Positions 21,260 to 30,415 of a DNA stretch of 64,000 nucleotides are shown here, piece by piece; the stretch's first letter is position 1, and each line of letters starts with the position of its first letter. The position numbers were made by a program, and so were the translations under genes. Below the pieces are notes generated by a model. The model saw only the letters and a program-made list of their open reading frames with translations. It ran no database searches and had not been told where the DNA came from. This DNA is from Paraoerskovia sediminicola (lineage in GTDB: Bacteria > Actinomycetota > Actinomycetes > Actinomycetales > Cellulomonadaceae), in assembly GCF_030296575.1 (NCBI RefSeq), contig NZ_AP027729.1, forward strand, positions 744,001 through 808,000. The letters are read 5' to 3'.

Positions 21260-22401
21260 CGGGCCGCCTCCTCGGAGTCGTGCGCAGCCGCGGACGCTGC
21301 GACCGTGGGCCGCTCGCCGTACGCGTCGAGGACGGAGCCGAGCTCGGGACGGTCAGGACGGTCGGAGTATCCCCAGCAGGCCGCCTTGCGGCCCTCGCCC
21401 ACGTCCATGAGCGGCGGGAGCTCGGTGCGGCACAGGTCGGTGGCGAACGGGCACCGGGGGTTGAAGCGGCATCCCGGGGGCGGGGTCACGAGGCTCGGCG
21501 CCTCGCCGCGCGCTCCGCGCGCCCGCGCCTCCATGTCGTCCGGGTCCGGCGCGGAGCCGATGAGCAGCTGCGTGTACGGGTGCTTCGGGTCCTGCGTGAC
21601 GGACTCGCTGTCGCCGCTCTCGACGACCCGGCCGGCGTACATCACGAGCGTCTTGTCGGCGAAGTACCGCGCGGATGCGATGTCGTGCGTGATGTAGAGG
21701 ATCGCGATGCCCAGACGGTCCCGGAGGTCGCGCAGGAGGTTGAGGATCCCGAGCCGGATCGACACGTCGAGCATCGAGATCGGCTCGTCGGCCAGCAGGA
21801 CGTCAGGGTCCGCGGCGAGCGCGCGTGCGATCGCGACGCGCTGCCGCTGCCCGCCCGAGAGCTCGTGGGGGTACTTGTCGACGTAGCGGTCGACGGGCGT
21901 GAGGTGCACGCGGTCGAGCAGCTCGTCGAGCGCCGCCTCCATCTCGGCGCCCTTGAGGTTGCCGCGGTGGATCCGGATGCTGCGGGTCAGGTGGTAGCGC
22001 ACCGTGTGCACCGGGTTCAGCGACCCGAAGGGGTCCTGGAAGATCATCTGCACGCGCTTGACGTACCGACGGAAGCTCTTGCGGCCGCGGGCGGTCGCGT
22101 CCTCGCCGTCGAGCAGGATCTGCCCGGCCGTCGTCGGCATGAGCTGCGCCAGGAGCCTCGCGATCGTGGACTTGCCCGATCCGGACTCACCGACGAGCGC
22201 GACCACGCGACCGGCGTAGAGCTCGAGGTCCACGTCGTCGACGGCGTGGACGACCTTGTCGGACCGGAAGCCGCGCACGGGGAAGTGCTTGCGCATCTTC
22301 ACGGCGCGCAGCACGGGCCGGGCGTCGCCCTCCGTGTCGTGGGGATCGCCGGCGCGACGCGAGGCCGCGTCGGTGGCTGTGGGCGGGGTGGGCATTGACA
22401 T
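21256..22401 (-). CDS. oligopeptide/oligosaccharide ABC importer ATPase (OppF type)
   Basis: This is the second ATPase of the importer, about 381 residues. It has Walker [10 protein letters not shown], signature LSGGQRQR, Walker [14 protein letters not shown] and switch YITHD. The C-terminal Opp region is [18 protein letters not shown]. Three adjacent starts are possible (GTG 22404, ATG 22401, ATG 22395) after CTCAGGTG. The gene is separated from the upstream binding-protein gene by a 197-base gap with a strong hairpin. That should leave the binding protein in excess over the membrane complex, a common arrangement. Confidence 0.92.
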   Translation of the reverse strand: MSMPTPPTATDAASRRAGDPHDTEGDARPVLRAVKMRKHFPVRGFRSDKVVHAVDDVDLELYAGRVVALVGESGSGKSTIARLLAQLMPTTAGQILLDGEDATARGRKSFRRYVKRVQMIFQDPFGSLNPVHTVRYHLTRSIRIHRGNLKGAEMEAALDELLDRVHLTPVDRYVDKYPHELSGGQRQRVAIARALAADPDVLLADEPISMLDVSIRLGILNLLRDLRDRLGIAILYITHDIASARYFADKTLVMYAGRVVESGDSESVTQDPKHPYTQLLIGSAPDPDDMEARARGARGEAPSLVTPPPGCRFNPRCPFATDLCRTELPPLMDVGEGRKAACWGYSDRPDRPELGSVLDAYGERPTVAASAAAHDSEEAAR

Positions 22402-22512
22402 CACCTGAGATCTGACGGTCCGAGCCCGCTCGTGCGAGCGGGTCGGCGCGCGTGCGTCGCGCGGGGCAGGGGGTCGTGGCAGGTGCTCGGCGGGCGGGCC
22501 GTCGAGCTGCCG

Positions 22513-22552
22513 TCCGGGGTGACGGCGCGAGCGTGCGCGCCGTCACCCCGGA
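22513..22552. terminator. intra-operon hairpin between binding protein and ATPase genes
   Basis: A perfect 17-base stem (TCCGGGGTGACGGCGCG, loop AGCGTG, then its complement) lies 50 bases after the binding-protein stop on the minus strand. As partial terminator or RNA-stabilising stem it would raise the level of the binding protein relative to the transporter genes beyond. Confidence 0.75.
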
Positions 22553-22601
22553 GCGGCCCCGGACCGGTCGTCAGACCGGGCCGGGACCGCCGGGCAGAGC
22601 A

Positions 22602-24302
22602 TCAGCCCTCGTCGTTGACCTGCAGCTTCATGACGATCTGCGCGGCCTGCGAACCGGTCGGCTGCGGCTGGTTGTACGGGTCGTCCTCCGACGGCCAGCC
22701 GGTGTAGTTCAGCGACGAGTACTGCGCGGTCGCGGGGCGCGACCAGATGGCGAGCGCCGGGACCTCGTCGACGAAGACCTGCTGGACGGTGTTGAGAGCC
22801 TCGGTGCGCTCCGCGTCGTCCGTGGTCGACGCGTAGGTCTCGAGGGCCTTCGTGACGTCGTCGTTCTGGAAACGACCGAAGTTCCAGTTCGCCGGCTCGC
22901 CGAGGGGCTGGTACTGCGCGCCGTCCATGATGTTCGCGTACATGTCCCACGGGGTCGCGCCACCGTCGGTCCAGTGCAGCGTGGCGTCGAAGTTGCCGAG
23001 CGGGATCGTGTCGGCGAACCAGCCGTCCTGGTTCGTCGGGTTGACCGTCGCCTCGACACCGAGGGTCGCGGCAGCGTTCTTGATGAGGTCGAGCGCGGTC
23101 AGGTAGTCGTTCCACCCGGCCGGGTTGATGAGCTCGAAGGTGACGTCCTCACCGTCCGGGTCGACGAGCTTGTCGCCCACGCCCGTGTAGCCGGCGTCCT
23201 CGAGGATCTTCTTGGCCCCGTCGAGGTCCACCGCGAACTCGTCGGTGATGTCGGGGTTGAGGAAGTCCTGACCCGCGGGCATCGGCATGCCGGTGACGCT
23301 GGTGAGCGCCGGGTTGACGCCCGACGTCGCGATGTCGACGAGCTCCTGGCGGTCGACCACCATGTTGAGCGCCTTGCGGAAGGCCAGGTCGTCGAACGGC
23401 TTCTCCTCGTTGTTGAGGAACAGCGCGTCGATGCCCAGGCCGGCGGCGGCGTACTGGTGGTAGTGGTCGGGGTCCTGCGCGATGTAGACGTTCTCGTAGT
23501 CCGCGATGAACGTCCAGCCCCACTGTGCCTCACCGGTGGTGAGGGCGGTCGTGAGGGCGTTGTTGTCCGTGTAGGACGAGTAGCGGATCTCGGGGACCGC
23601 GGGCGTGCCGCCCCAGTAGTTCTCGTTGGCGACGACGGTCGCGGCCTGCGGCGTCCACGACTTGAGCGTCATGGGGCCGGTACCGATCGGGTCGGTGTTC
23701 TCGAAGGTCGTCGGGTCGTCGACGTCCTTCCAGATGTGCTCGGGGACGACCAGGAGGTCGGCGAGCTTGGCCTGGTTGACGAACTGCGGGGCCTCGAAGG
23801 AGACGGTGACCGAGTCGCCGTCGACCGTGACGTCCTTGTAGGGCAGCGCGGCGGTGTTGAGCGCCTCGTTGTCCTTGCGCAGGTTGATCGAGAACGCGAT
23901 GTCGTCGACCGTCATGTCCTCACCGTCGGACCACTGCACACCGGCGTGCGGCGTGATGACGGCCTCGGTGAAGTCCTCGTTCCACTCGATGCTGTCGGCG
24001 AGCCACGGGAGCGGGTCGTCCGAGGGCTTGGCGTCGTTGAGCATCATCAGCGGCTCGTAGATCACGAACGCGTAGCCGAGCGAGAGGGCGGACGAACCGG
24101 TCGCGAACGGGCTCTGGTTCTCGGTCTGCGTGCCGTTCGGCATGCCGACGGTCAGGACCTCGCCCTGCGCGGTCTCGCCGGACGAGCTGGAGCTCTCCTC
24201 GGTCGTCGAACCTTCGTCGGTGTCGCCCGAGGTGCAGCCTGCGGCCACGAGGGCCAGGGATGCGGCGCCGACAGCGATCGCACTGAGCTTACGGATTCTC
24301 AC
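22602..24302 (-). CDS. ABC importer substrate-binding lipoprotein (SBP_bac_5 family)
   Basis: This is a 566-residue extracellular binding protein. The signal ends in a LVAAGC lipobox with Cys at residue 23, followed by an acidic, Ser-rich linker. The mature part has the family hallmarks NLRKDNEALNTAALPYKDV and LAFRKALNMVVDRQELV, and a long aromatic-rich C-terminal lobe. The family binds peptides but also oligosaccharides. The gene sits directly after the GH3 glycosidase and before the membrane components, so beta-linked oligosaccharides are my favoured ligand (inference). The GTG at 24302 has a strong AAGGAGGCACTT ribosome-binding site. Confidence 0.92.
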   Translation of the reverse strand: MRIRKLSAIAVGAASLALVAAGCTSGDTDEGSTTEESSSSSGETAQGEVLTVGMPNGTQTENQSPFATGSSALSLGYAFVIYEPLMMLNDAKPSDDPLPWLADSIEWNEDFTEAVITPHAGVQWSDGEDMTVDDIAFSINLRKDNEALNTAALPYKDVTVDGDSVTVSFEAPQFVNQAKLADLLVVPEHIWKDVDDPTTFENTDPIGTGPMTLKSWTPQAATVVANENYWGGTPAVPEIRYSSYTDNNALTTALTTGEAQWGWTFIADYENVYIAQDPDHYHQYAAAGLGIDALFLNNEEKPFDDLAFRKALNMVVDRQELVDIATSGVNPALTSVTGMPMPAGQDFLNPDITDEFAVDLDGAKKILEDAGYTGVGDKLVDPDGEDVTFELINPAGWNDYLTALDLIKNAAATLGVEATVNPTNQDGWFADTIPLGNFDATLHWTDGGATPWDMYANIMDGAQYQPLGEPANWNFGRFQNDDVTKALETYASTTDDAERTEALNTVQQVFVDEVPALAIWSRPATAQYSSLNYTGWPSEDDPYNQPQPTGSQAAQIVMKLQVNDEG

Positions 24303-24320
24303 AAGTGCCTCCTTGCACGG

Positions 24321-24346
24321 TCCGGCGTCACGGGCGTGACGCCGGA
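24321..24346. terminator. short hairpin between GH3 and binding-protein genes
   Basis: An 11-base perfect stem (TCCGGCGTCAC, loop GGGC, then its complement) lies between the end of the GH3 gene and the ribosome-binding site of the binding-protein gene. It may act as an attenuator or as a stabilising stem after RNA processing. Confidence 0.55.
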
Positions 24347-24351
24347 GGGTT

Positions 24352-26916
24352 CTACTTCGGGGTGGGGGTGTTGCTGTCTTCCTGCGGGTCGAGCGGCACC
24401 ACGGCGTCGAGCCGCAGGTCGCCCACCGAACGGCCTACGCGCAGCGCGTAGTCGCCCGGGGTGTGGCCCACCGGTGCGTACCGGTGTCCCAGATCTGGAA
24501 CGCGCGCCGCGGGATGCGGACGTGCGCGGTGACCGTCTCGCCGGCAGCGGCGTCGACGGTGGTGAATCCCCCAGCCAGCGGCTCGGGCGGTCGTGGGGGC
24601 GCCGGGCGCCTCGAGGTAGGCCTGGACGACCTCGCGCCCGGACCGGGCCCCGGAGTTCGTCACGGTCACCGACACCGTGACCGCGTCCTCGTCGGTGGCC
24701 GTCGTGAGCGAGTCGTAGGACCAGGTCGTCCAGCCGAGCCCGTGGCCGAAGGGCGCCGCAGGGTCGAGCCCGTCCCGGACCCAGGCGCGGTAGCCGACGT
24801 GGACGCCCTCCGTGTAGTCGACGATGCCCTTGACCGGGATCGCGTCGGGGACCGGGACGTCGGCAGCCCTCGCCGGCAGCGTCCACGGGAGCCGACCCGA
24901 CGGCTCGGTGGAACCTCCGAGGACGTCCGCGACGGCGCCGCCGCCCTCCTGCCCCGGCAGCCAGCCCCACACGACCGTGGCCGCGTCGTCCAGCCAGGGC
25001 AGGAGCACGGGTGCCCCGGCGTTCACGACGACGACGGTCCTCGGGTTGGCGTCGAGCACGCGCCTCACGAGCTCGTCCTGGTTTCCGGGGAGCGCGAGCG
25101 ACGGACGGTCGTAGCCCTCGGACTCGACCTCCTCGGTCGTACCGACGACGACGACGGCCACGTCGGCCGCGGCGGCCGCGGCGACGGCCTCGGCGAGCTC
25201 GTCCTCGGCCGACGGGCCAGGGAGCGCGTGCACCAGCTCGGCCCGGGTGAACACGCCGTAGCCGACGGTGTGGACGACCTGCAGGTCCGCCTCGAGCCGC
25301 ACCACCCGGGGCGCGCCCTCGGCGACCTCGATCTCGACGGTGCTCGCGAGCGGGTGGTTGTGGCCGGAGCTGAGGACGATGCCGACGTCGACGACCGTGT
25401 CACCGGTCGACACCCGGACCCCGTCGACCCGGACGTCGTGGACGCCGACGGTCCCGACGCCGAGGCTGTGCACCCCGGGCTCGCTGAGCAGCACGTCCGC
25501 GGAGAGCCGGAGCACGACCGCGTCGGTGCGGATCTCGTGCCGCCAACCGTCCCAGGGCTGGGCCGCGAGGTCGTCGAGCACGGTCCCGTCCTCGGCGAGC
25601 AGCTCGATCCGCACACCGCTCCCGCCGGACACGGGGTCGGTGCACGCGGCCGCGACGTCGAGCAGCGGCGGGTTCTTGCGTGGACGGGCTCCGGCGTGCA
25701 GCGTCAGCTCGGACCCCGGGAGCGCGGCGCGCAGCTCCTGAGCGAGGTCCGTGACGTGGTCGGGGACCACGAACGACGAACCACCGCCCTGGAGGAAGAG
25801 ATCGACGGCGCCGGGCCCGATCAGCGCGACCCGGCCCGTCGATCCCTCGCCGACCCCCTGCGTCGGCGAGTCCGTGAGCGGGAGGAGCCCCGCGTCGTCC
25901 TTCAGCACGACCATCGAGCGGGCCGTGAGCTCGCGCAGGTAGGCCGCCGACGCCCGCGTGGTCCCGAACTCGGGGAACTCGCCGTCGGTCGGCTCGCCGG
26001 GTGCAGAACCGTCGAGGCGCAGCGCCCCCACGCGGACGGCGAGCCGCAGCAGCCGCTCGACCTTGTCGTCGAGCTCGTGCTCGGCGACGTCACCCGCGAG
26101 GACCGCCGCGTGCAGGCCTTCGCCCCAGACGCCGTCCGGCCCAGGCATCTGCAGGTCCAGACCGCCGCGGACCGCCCCGACGACCGACTTCGTCGCGACC
26201 CAGTCGCTGACGACGACGCCGTCGAAACCCCACTCACCCTTGAGGACCCCGGTCGTCAGGGGTCGGTGCTCGAGGGCGGGGCCGGCGAACCGGCCGTCGT
26301 CGACCCCGCTGTAGGCGCCCATGACGCTCCACGCGTCGGCGTCCTTGACGAGGCGCTCGAACGGGGCGAGGTAGACCTCGCGCAGCGTGCGCTCGTCGAC
26401 GCGCGCCACGTAGCGCGTGCGGTCGGTCTCGGAGTCGTTGGCGACGTAGTGCTTGACGCACATCCCGACGCCGCGCTCCTGCGCCGCCCGGACCAGCGCG
26501 ACGGCGATCTCCGCCGTCAGCACCGGGTCCTCGGAGAAGCACTCGAAGTGGCGGCCGCCGACCGGCGTGCGCTGGATGTTGACCTGCGGGGCGAGCACCA
26601 TGTCCACCCCGTGCCGGCGCGCCTCGGCGGCGAAGAGCTCGCCGGCCCGGCGCGTCAGGTCGAGGTCCCAGGTCGCCGCGAGGGCGCTGGGCGCGGGGAA
26701 CATCGCCGAGGTCTTGACCCCGGAGTCCTCGGTGCCGCGGACGCCCACGGGGCCGTCCGACATGATCATCGGGCGCAGGCCGATGCGCGGCACGCCCCGC
26801 GTGGCCCACATGCCGGCGCCGACGACGAGGCCGACCTTCTCCTCGAGGGTCAGCTCGCCGACGAGCGTCTCCAGCTCCAGACCTCTGTCGGTCGGGGCCG
26901 TGGTCTCCAGTGACAC
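24352..26916 (-). CDS. GH3 family beta-glucosidase, three compensating single-base losses
   Basis: This is an intracellular (no signal peptide) glycoside hydrolase of 854 residues as read. The N-terminal barrel contains KHYVANDSETDR and the nucleophile Asp in VVVSDWVA near residue 237. An insert of PA14-like type follows (around residues 430-560), then the alpha/beta sandwich (VVVVGTTEEVESEGYDR) and a C-terminal fibronectin III-like domain. Between about 24482 and 24600 the protein reads as nonsense. One base missing at each of 24481-24482, 24568-24572 and 24585-24587 restores PSRWLGGFTTVDAAAGETV and FQIWDTGYAPVGH. Three losses cancel, so the frame still looks open. The GTG at 26916 leads the importer operon under the TetR operators. 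Confidence 0.9.
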   Translation of the reverse strand: MSLETTAPTDRGLELETLVGELTLEEKVGLVVGAGMWATRGVPRIGLRPMIMSDGPVGVRGTEDSGVKTSAMFPAPSALAATWDLDLTRRAGELFAAEARRHGVDMVLAPQVNIQRTPVGGRHFECFSEDPVLTAEIAVALVRAAQERGVGMCVKHYVANDSETDRTRYVARVDERTLREVYLAPFERLVKDADAWSVMGAYSGVDDGRFAGPALEHRPLTTGVLKGEWGFDGVVVSDWVATKSVVGAVRGGLDLQMPGPDGVWGEGLHAAVLAGDVAEHELDDKVERLLRLAVRVGALRLDGSAPGEPTDGEFPEFGTTRASAAYLRELTARSMVVLKDDAGLLPLTDSPTQGVGEGSTGRVALIGPGAVDLFLQGGGSSFVVPDHVTDLAQELRAALPGSELTLHAGARPRKNPPLLDVAAACTDPVSGGSGVRIELLAEDGTVLDDLAAQPWDGWRHEIRTDAVVLRLSADVLLSEPGVHSLGVGTVGVHDVRVDGVRVSTGDTVVDVGIVLSSGHNHPLASTVEIEVAEGAPRVVRLEADLQVVHTVGYGVFTRAELVHALPGPSAEDELAEAVAAAAAADVAVVVVGTTEEVESEGYDRPSLALPGNQDELVRRVLDANPRTVVVVNAGAPVLLPWLDDAATVVWGWLPGQEGGGAVADVLGGSTEPSGRLPWTLPARAADVPVPDAIPVKGIVDYTEGVHVGYRAWVRDGLDPAAPFGHGLGWTTWSYDSLTTATDEDAVTVSVTVTNSGARSGREVVQAYLEAPGAPTTARAAGWGIHHRRRRCRRDGHRARPHPAARVPDLGHRYAPVGHTPGDYALRVGRSVGDLRLDAVVPLDPQEDSNTPTPK

Positions 26917-26983
26917 GCGAGCTCCAGTTCAACGTCGTTGGTGATGCCGGTCGATCGGGTCCTGCGGTAGTTCGGACGGACCG

Positions 26984-27003
26984 CTTACTGACTTGTCAGT
27001 AAG
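26984..27003. promoter_or_regulatory. palindromic operator 1 for the adjacent TetR regulator
   Basis: CTTACTGAC-TT-GTCAGTAAG has perfect nine-base arms. It lies 68 bases upstream of the GH3 start and 73 bases upstream of the TetR start. The size and AT-richness in a GC-rich context fit a TetR-family operator. A possible GH3-operon -10 (TAGATG, complement of 27016-27021) would place the site just after the transcription start as a roadblock. Confidence 0.8.
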
Positions 27004-27028
27004 TGACCGTGGACACATCTAAACACAC

Positions 27029-27046
27029 TTACTGACGGGTTAGTAA
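27029..27046. promoter_or_regulatory. palindromic operator 2 for the adjacent TetR regulator
   Basis: TTACTGAC-GG-GTTAGTAA matches operator 1 with one mismatch between its arms. Its centre is 44 bases from the centre of operator 1, about four helical turns. It overlaps the presumed -35 region of the TetR gene (TATGGT at 27064-27069 would be the -10). Binding here should therefore repress the regulator itself. Confidence 0.78.
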
Positions 27047-27075
27047 CTCCCGAGAGGTCACAGTATGGTTGCGAC

Positions 27076-27960
27076 ATGAGCGAAGTGATCGTCACGGGCG
27101 ACGAGGCCCGATCCGGAGCCCGGACCAGCGGCACGGCACGTGCCCGCAAGCCGCGCAAGGCCACCGCGGAGCGCCGTGAGGAGATCCTGCGGGCCGCGAT
27201 GCGCACGTTCGGCTCGAAGGGCTACCACAACGGTTCGCTCTCCGAGGTGGCCGAGCAGGTCGGCATCACGCACGCGGGCGTGCTCCACCACTTCGGCTCC
27301 AAGGACCAGCTGCTCATCGCCGTGCTGGAGTTCCGCGACCGCGAGGACGTCGAGCACCTCGAGGGCCAGCACATCCCGGGCGGCATCGAGCTGTTCCGTC
27401 ACCTCGTGCGCACCGCCGCGATGAACGCCAACCGCCGCGGCATCGTCCAGACCTACACCGTCATCACCGCGGAGTCGGTCACCGACGACCACCCCGCCGG
27501 CCCGTGGGTGACCCGTCGCTTCGCCGGCCTGCGCGACGACCTCGCCAACGCGTTCCGGGAGATCCTGCGCGGGTCCGCCGACGCACCGGAGGACCCCTCC
27601 CGCCCGGCGCAGTCCGACGCGGCCCTCGACGTCGCCGCCAGCACGATCATCGGCGTGATGGACGGGCTGCAGACGCAGTGGCTCCTCGACCCGGAGGCCG
27701 TCGACCTCGCGGGCACCTCGGGATTCGCCATCGAGGCGATCGTCAACGCGGTCCTCGAAGGGGACGACCGGGCCCGCCCGCTCGAGCCGCTGGGCCCCCG
27801 CTCATGCCCCCCGGCAGCCACACCGCCCCGCCCGCTGCCGAGTCCTGACCGACCGGCACGCCCGCACGCGTGCCGTGCCGCGCCCGTCCGCCCGTCCACA
27901 GGTGACGCACAGGTGCAGCACAGGCGCACCGGAGCCCGCCGCGCCAGACTGACGGCGTGA
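27076..27960 (+). CDS. TetR-family transcriptional regulator of the GH3/importer operon
   Basis: This is a DNA-binding repressor with an N-terminal TetR helix-turn-helix (RREEILRAAMRTFGSKGYHNGSL, then VAEQVGITHAGVLHHFGSK) at about residues 33-80. The ligand-binding helical domain follows. It is divergent from the GH3 operon, with two matching palindromes in the gap, so it very likely represses that operon and itself. As read it has 294 residues, but the last 60 are Pro/Arg-rich and run into the next gene. One extra C in the run 27795-27799 would give LGPPLMPPGSHTAPPAAES and a stop at 27848. TATGGT six bases before the ATG suggests a leaderless message. Confidence 0.88.
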   Translation: MSEVIVTGDEARSGARTSGTARARKPRKATAERREEILRAAMRTFGSKGYHNGSLSEVAEQVGITHAGVLHHFGSKDQLLIAVLEFRDREDVEHLEGQHIPGGIELFRHLVRTAAMNANRRGIVQTYTVITAESVTDDHPAGPWVTRRFAGLRDDLANAFREILRGSADAPEDPSRPAQSDAALDVAASTIIGVMDGLQTQWLLDPEAVDLAGTSGFAIEAIVNAVLEGDDRARPLEPLGPRSCPPAATPPRPLPSPDRPARPHACRAAPVRPSTGDAQVQHRRTGARRARLTA

Positions 27961-28727
27961 CGAACCCCCATGCAGCGCCCGACCCCCAGCACACCGCGAC
28001 CAGCACCCCCGAGGCGCTCACCCGCCCGGACGGGTCCCCGGTACGGGTGCTCGTGGTCGACGACGAGCCGAACCTGGCGGAGCTCCTCACCTCGGCGCTG
28101 CGGTACGAGGGCTGGGACGTGTCCACGGCGCTCGACGGGCAGTCCGCGATCCGGACCGCCCGGGAGGTGTCCCCCGACGTCATCGTCCTCGACGTCATGC
28201 TCCCCGACCTCGACGGCCTCTCCGTGCTCCGCCGGGTGCGCAGCGTCCAGCCGGACGTCCCCGTCCTGTTCCTCACGGCCCGCGACGCCGTCGAGGACCG
28301 CGTCGCCGGCCTGACCGCGGGCGGCGACGACTACGTGACGAAGCCGTTCAGCCTCGAGGAGGTCGTGGCTCGCCTCCGCGGCCTGATGCGCCGAGCCGGG
28401 GCCACGGCTCGCGCGGGGGCGACCCTCGTCGTCGGCGACCTCACCCTCGACGAGGAGTCGCACGAGGTCGCCCGCGCCGGCACGCAGATCTCGCTCACCG
28501 CGACGGAGTTCGAGCTGCTGCGGTACCTGATGCGCAACGCGCGCCGGGTGCTCTCGAAGCCACAGATCCTGGACCGGGTGTGGAACTACGACTTCGGCGG
28601 CCAGGCGAACATCGTCGAGCTGTACATCTCGTACCTGCGCCGCAAGATCGACGCGGGCCGCGAGCCGATGATCCATACCCTGCGCGGGGTCGGGTACGTC
28701 CTGAAGCCCGCCGCCGAGGCCGGATGA
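27957..28727 (+). CDS. OmpR-family response regulator
   Basis: This is a 256-residue two-component response regulator. The receiver domain has the acidic pair in VVDDEPN, the phospho-acceptor Asp in VLDVMLPD near residue 79, the conserved Thr/Ala in FLTARD and the Lys in VTKPFSL. The C-terminal winged helix has TATEFELLRYLMRNA and ELYISYLRRKID...RGVGYVL. The GTG at 27957 is used. The stop overlaps the kinase ATG (ATGA). It resembles the TcrA/PrrA/MprA group. The stimulus and targets are not visible from the sequence. Confidence 0.93.
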   Translation: MTNPHAAPDPQHTATSTPEALTRPDGSPVRVLVVDDEPNLAELLTSALRYEGWDVSTALDGQSAIRTAREVSPDVIVLDVMLPDLDGLSVLRRVRSVQPDVPVLFLTARDAVEDRVAGLTAGGDDYVTKPFSLEEVVARLRGLMRRAGATARAGATLVVGDLTLDEESHEVARAGTQISLTATEFELLRYLMRNARRVLSKPQILDRVWNYDFGGQANIVELYISYLRRKIDAGREPMIHTLRGVGYVLKPAAEAG

Positions 28728-30364
28728 GCGCCTCCGCACCCCGGACGGGGCGGCCCGGGCGGCCACTCACGCTGCGGCGGCGCCTGGTCGTCGTGGTCGT
28801 CGTCGTCCTGGTGGCGTTCTCCGCCGCGCTCGGGACGACGTCGGCCCTCGCCCTGCGGTCGAGCCTGGTCTCCCAGCTCGACGCCGCCCTGCAGAGCGCG
28901 AGCCAGCGCACCGAACGGTTCCGCGACGACCCGCCCCTGCCCGCCGACGAGCAGGGACTCGGGCCCGCCGACGAGCGCGCGGGCGACAGCGGGACCGGCG
29001 GGACCGGCGACGACCTCCGGCCGGAGCCGATCCCCGGTGACCAGGTCGACCCACCTCCGGGGCAGTCGGCCGGGACGATCAACATCGTCCGGTCGGGCAC
29101 CGGCGAGGTCGCGGCCGCGGGCTACGTCGACGAGGCGGGCGACTGGCAGCCGTTGACGGGCGAGCAGTCGGACGCGTTCGCGAGCGTGCCGGACGACGGC
29201 GCCGTCCACGTCGTCGACGTCCCCGGGCTCGGGAGCTACCGGACCGTGGCCCAGGAGCGACCGGACGGGTCGTCGTCGGTCACCGCGATGAGCACGGCGG
29301 AGCTCGACCACACCGTCAGCAGGTTCGTCGTCGTCGAGCTCTCGCTGGCGCTGGTCGGGATCGTCGCGGCAGGTGCGCTCGGCGCGTGGCTCGTGCGGCG
29401 GTCGCTGCGCCCTCTCGACGCCGTCGCGGACGCCGCCACCGCGGTCTCCGAGCTCCCGCTCGACCGCGGCGAGGTCGCCGAGATCCCGCGGGTCGACGCC
29501 TCGCTCGCCGACGACCGCACCGAAGTAGGTCGCGTCGGCGCCGCCCTCAACCGCATGCTCGGGCACGTCGAGTCCTCCCTGACCGCGCGGCACGACTCCG
29601 AGACGCAGGTCCGGCAGTTCGTCGCGGACGCCTCGCACGAGCTGCGCACCCCGCTGGCGTCGATCCGCGGGTATGCGGAGCTCGTGCGCCGGTCGCCGGA
29701 CGAGGTCCCGGAGGGGACGAGGCGCTCGCTCGACCGCATCGAGTCGGAGTCCGTGCGCATGGGCGCGCTCGTCGAGGACCTGCTGCTGCTGGCGCGGCTC
29801 GACGCCGGCCGCGCGCTCGAGCGTGTACCGGTCGACCTCGCAGCGCTGGCCGTCGACGCGGTCATGGACGGCCACGCCGCCGGCCCGGACCATGTGTGGG
29901 AGCTCGACCTGCCCGAGCCCGACCGTGAACCCGACCGTGAGCCCGACCGTGAGGGTGGCGCCTCGGAGGGCGACCACGAGGTCGGCGACGGAGGGCTCGA
30001 CGTCCTCGGCGACGAGGCGCGGCTCCGGCAGGTCTTCACGAACCTGGTGGGCAACGCCCGCGTCCACACGCCCGCGGGGACGCGGGTCGTCGTCGGCCTC
30101 CGCCCCGAGGAGGCGTGCGTGGTCCTCACGGTGTCGGACGACGGCCCGGGAGTCCCCGAGTCCCTCGCGCCCTCGCTGTTCCAGCGGTTCTCCCGCGGCG
30201 ACTCGGCGCGCAACCGCGTGAGCGGCTCCACGGGGCTGGGCCTCGCGATCGCGGACGCCGTCGCCCACGCGCACGGCGGGAGCATCGCCGTCCGATCCCC
30301 CGGGGACCTGGCGTCGAAGGGCCGGCCCGGCACGACGTTCGAGGTCACGCTGCCGCGCGAGTAG
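28724..30364 (+). CDS. sensor histidine kinase
   Basis: This is a 546-residue membrane sensor kinase, the partner of the preceding regulator. A transmembrane helix lies at about residues 18-42, followed by an extracytoplasmic region of about 160 residues and a second helix near 205-225. A HAMP domain, the H-box FVADASHELRTPLASIRGY (phospho-accepting His near residue 305) and the ATPase domain (FTNLVGNARVHTP, DDGPGVP, GSTGLGLAI) complete it. An unusual DREPDREPDRE stretch, encoded by tandem repeats at about 29925-29952, sits before the N-box. The ATG overlaps the regulator's stop. Confidence 0.93.
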   Translation: MSASAPRTGRPGRPLTLRRRLVVVVVVVLVAFSAALGTTSALALRSSLVSQLDAALQSASQRTERFRDDPPLPADEQGLGPADERAGDSGTGGTGDDLRPEPIPGDQVDPPPGQSAGTINIVRSGTGEVAAAGYVDEAGDWQPLTGEQSDAFASVPDDGAVHVVDVPGLGSYRTVAQERPDGSSSVTAMSTAELDHTVSRFVVVELSLALVGIVAAGALGAWLVRRSLRPLDAVADAATAVSELPLDRGEVAEIPRVDASLADDRTEVGRVGAALNRMLGHVESSLTARHDSETQVRQFVADASHELRTPLASIRGYAELVRRSPDEVPEGTRRSLDRIESESVRMGALVEDLLLLARLDAGRALERVPVDLAALAVDAVMDGHAAGPDHVWELDLPEPDREPDREPDREGGASEGDHEVGDGGLDVLGDEARLRQVFTNLVGNARVHTPAGTRVVVGLRPEEACVVLTVSDDGPGVPESLAPSLFQRFSRGDSARNRVSGSTGLGLAIADAVAHAHGGSIAVRSPGDLASKGRPGTTFEVTLPRE

Positions 30365-30415
30365 CGGTCGCGAGGCGGTCTCCGACCGACCGGGGTGCGG
30401 CTATCGCTGGGCCGG

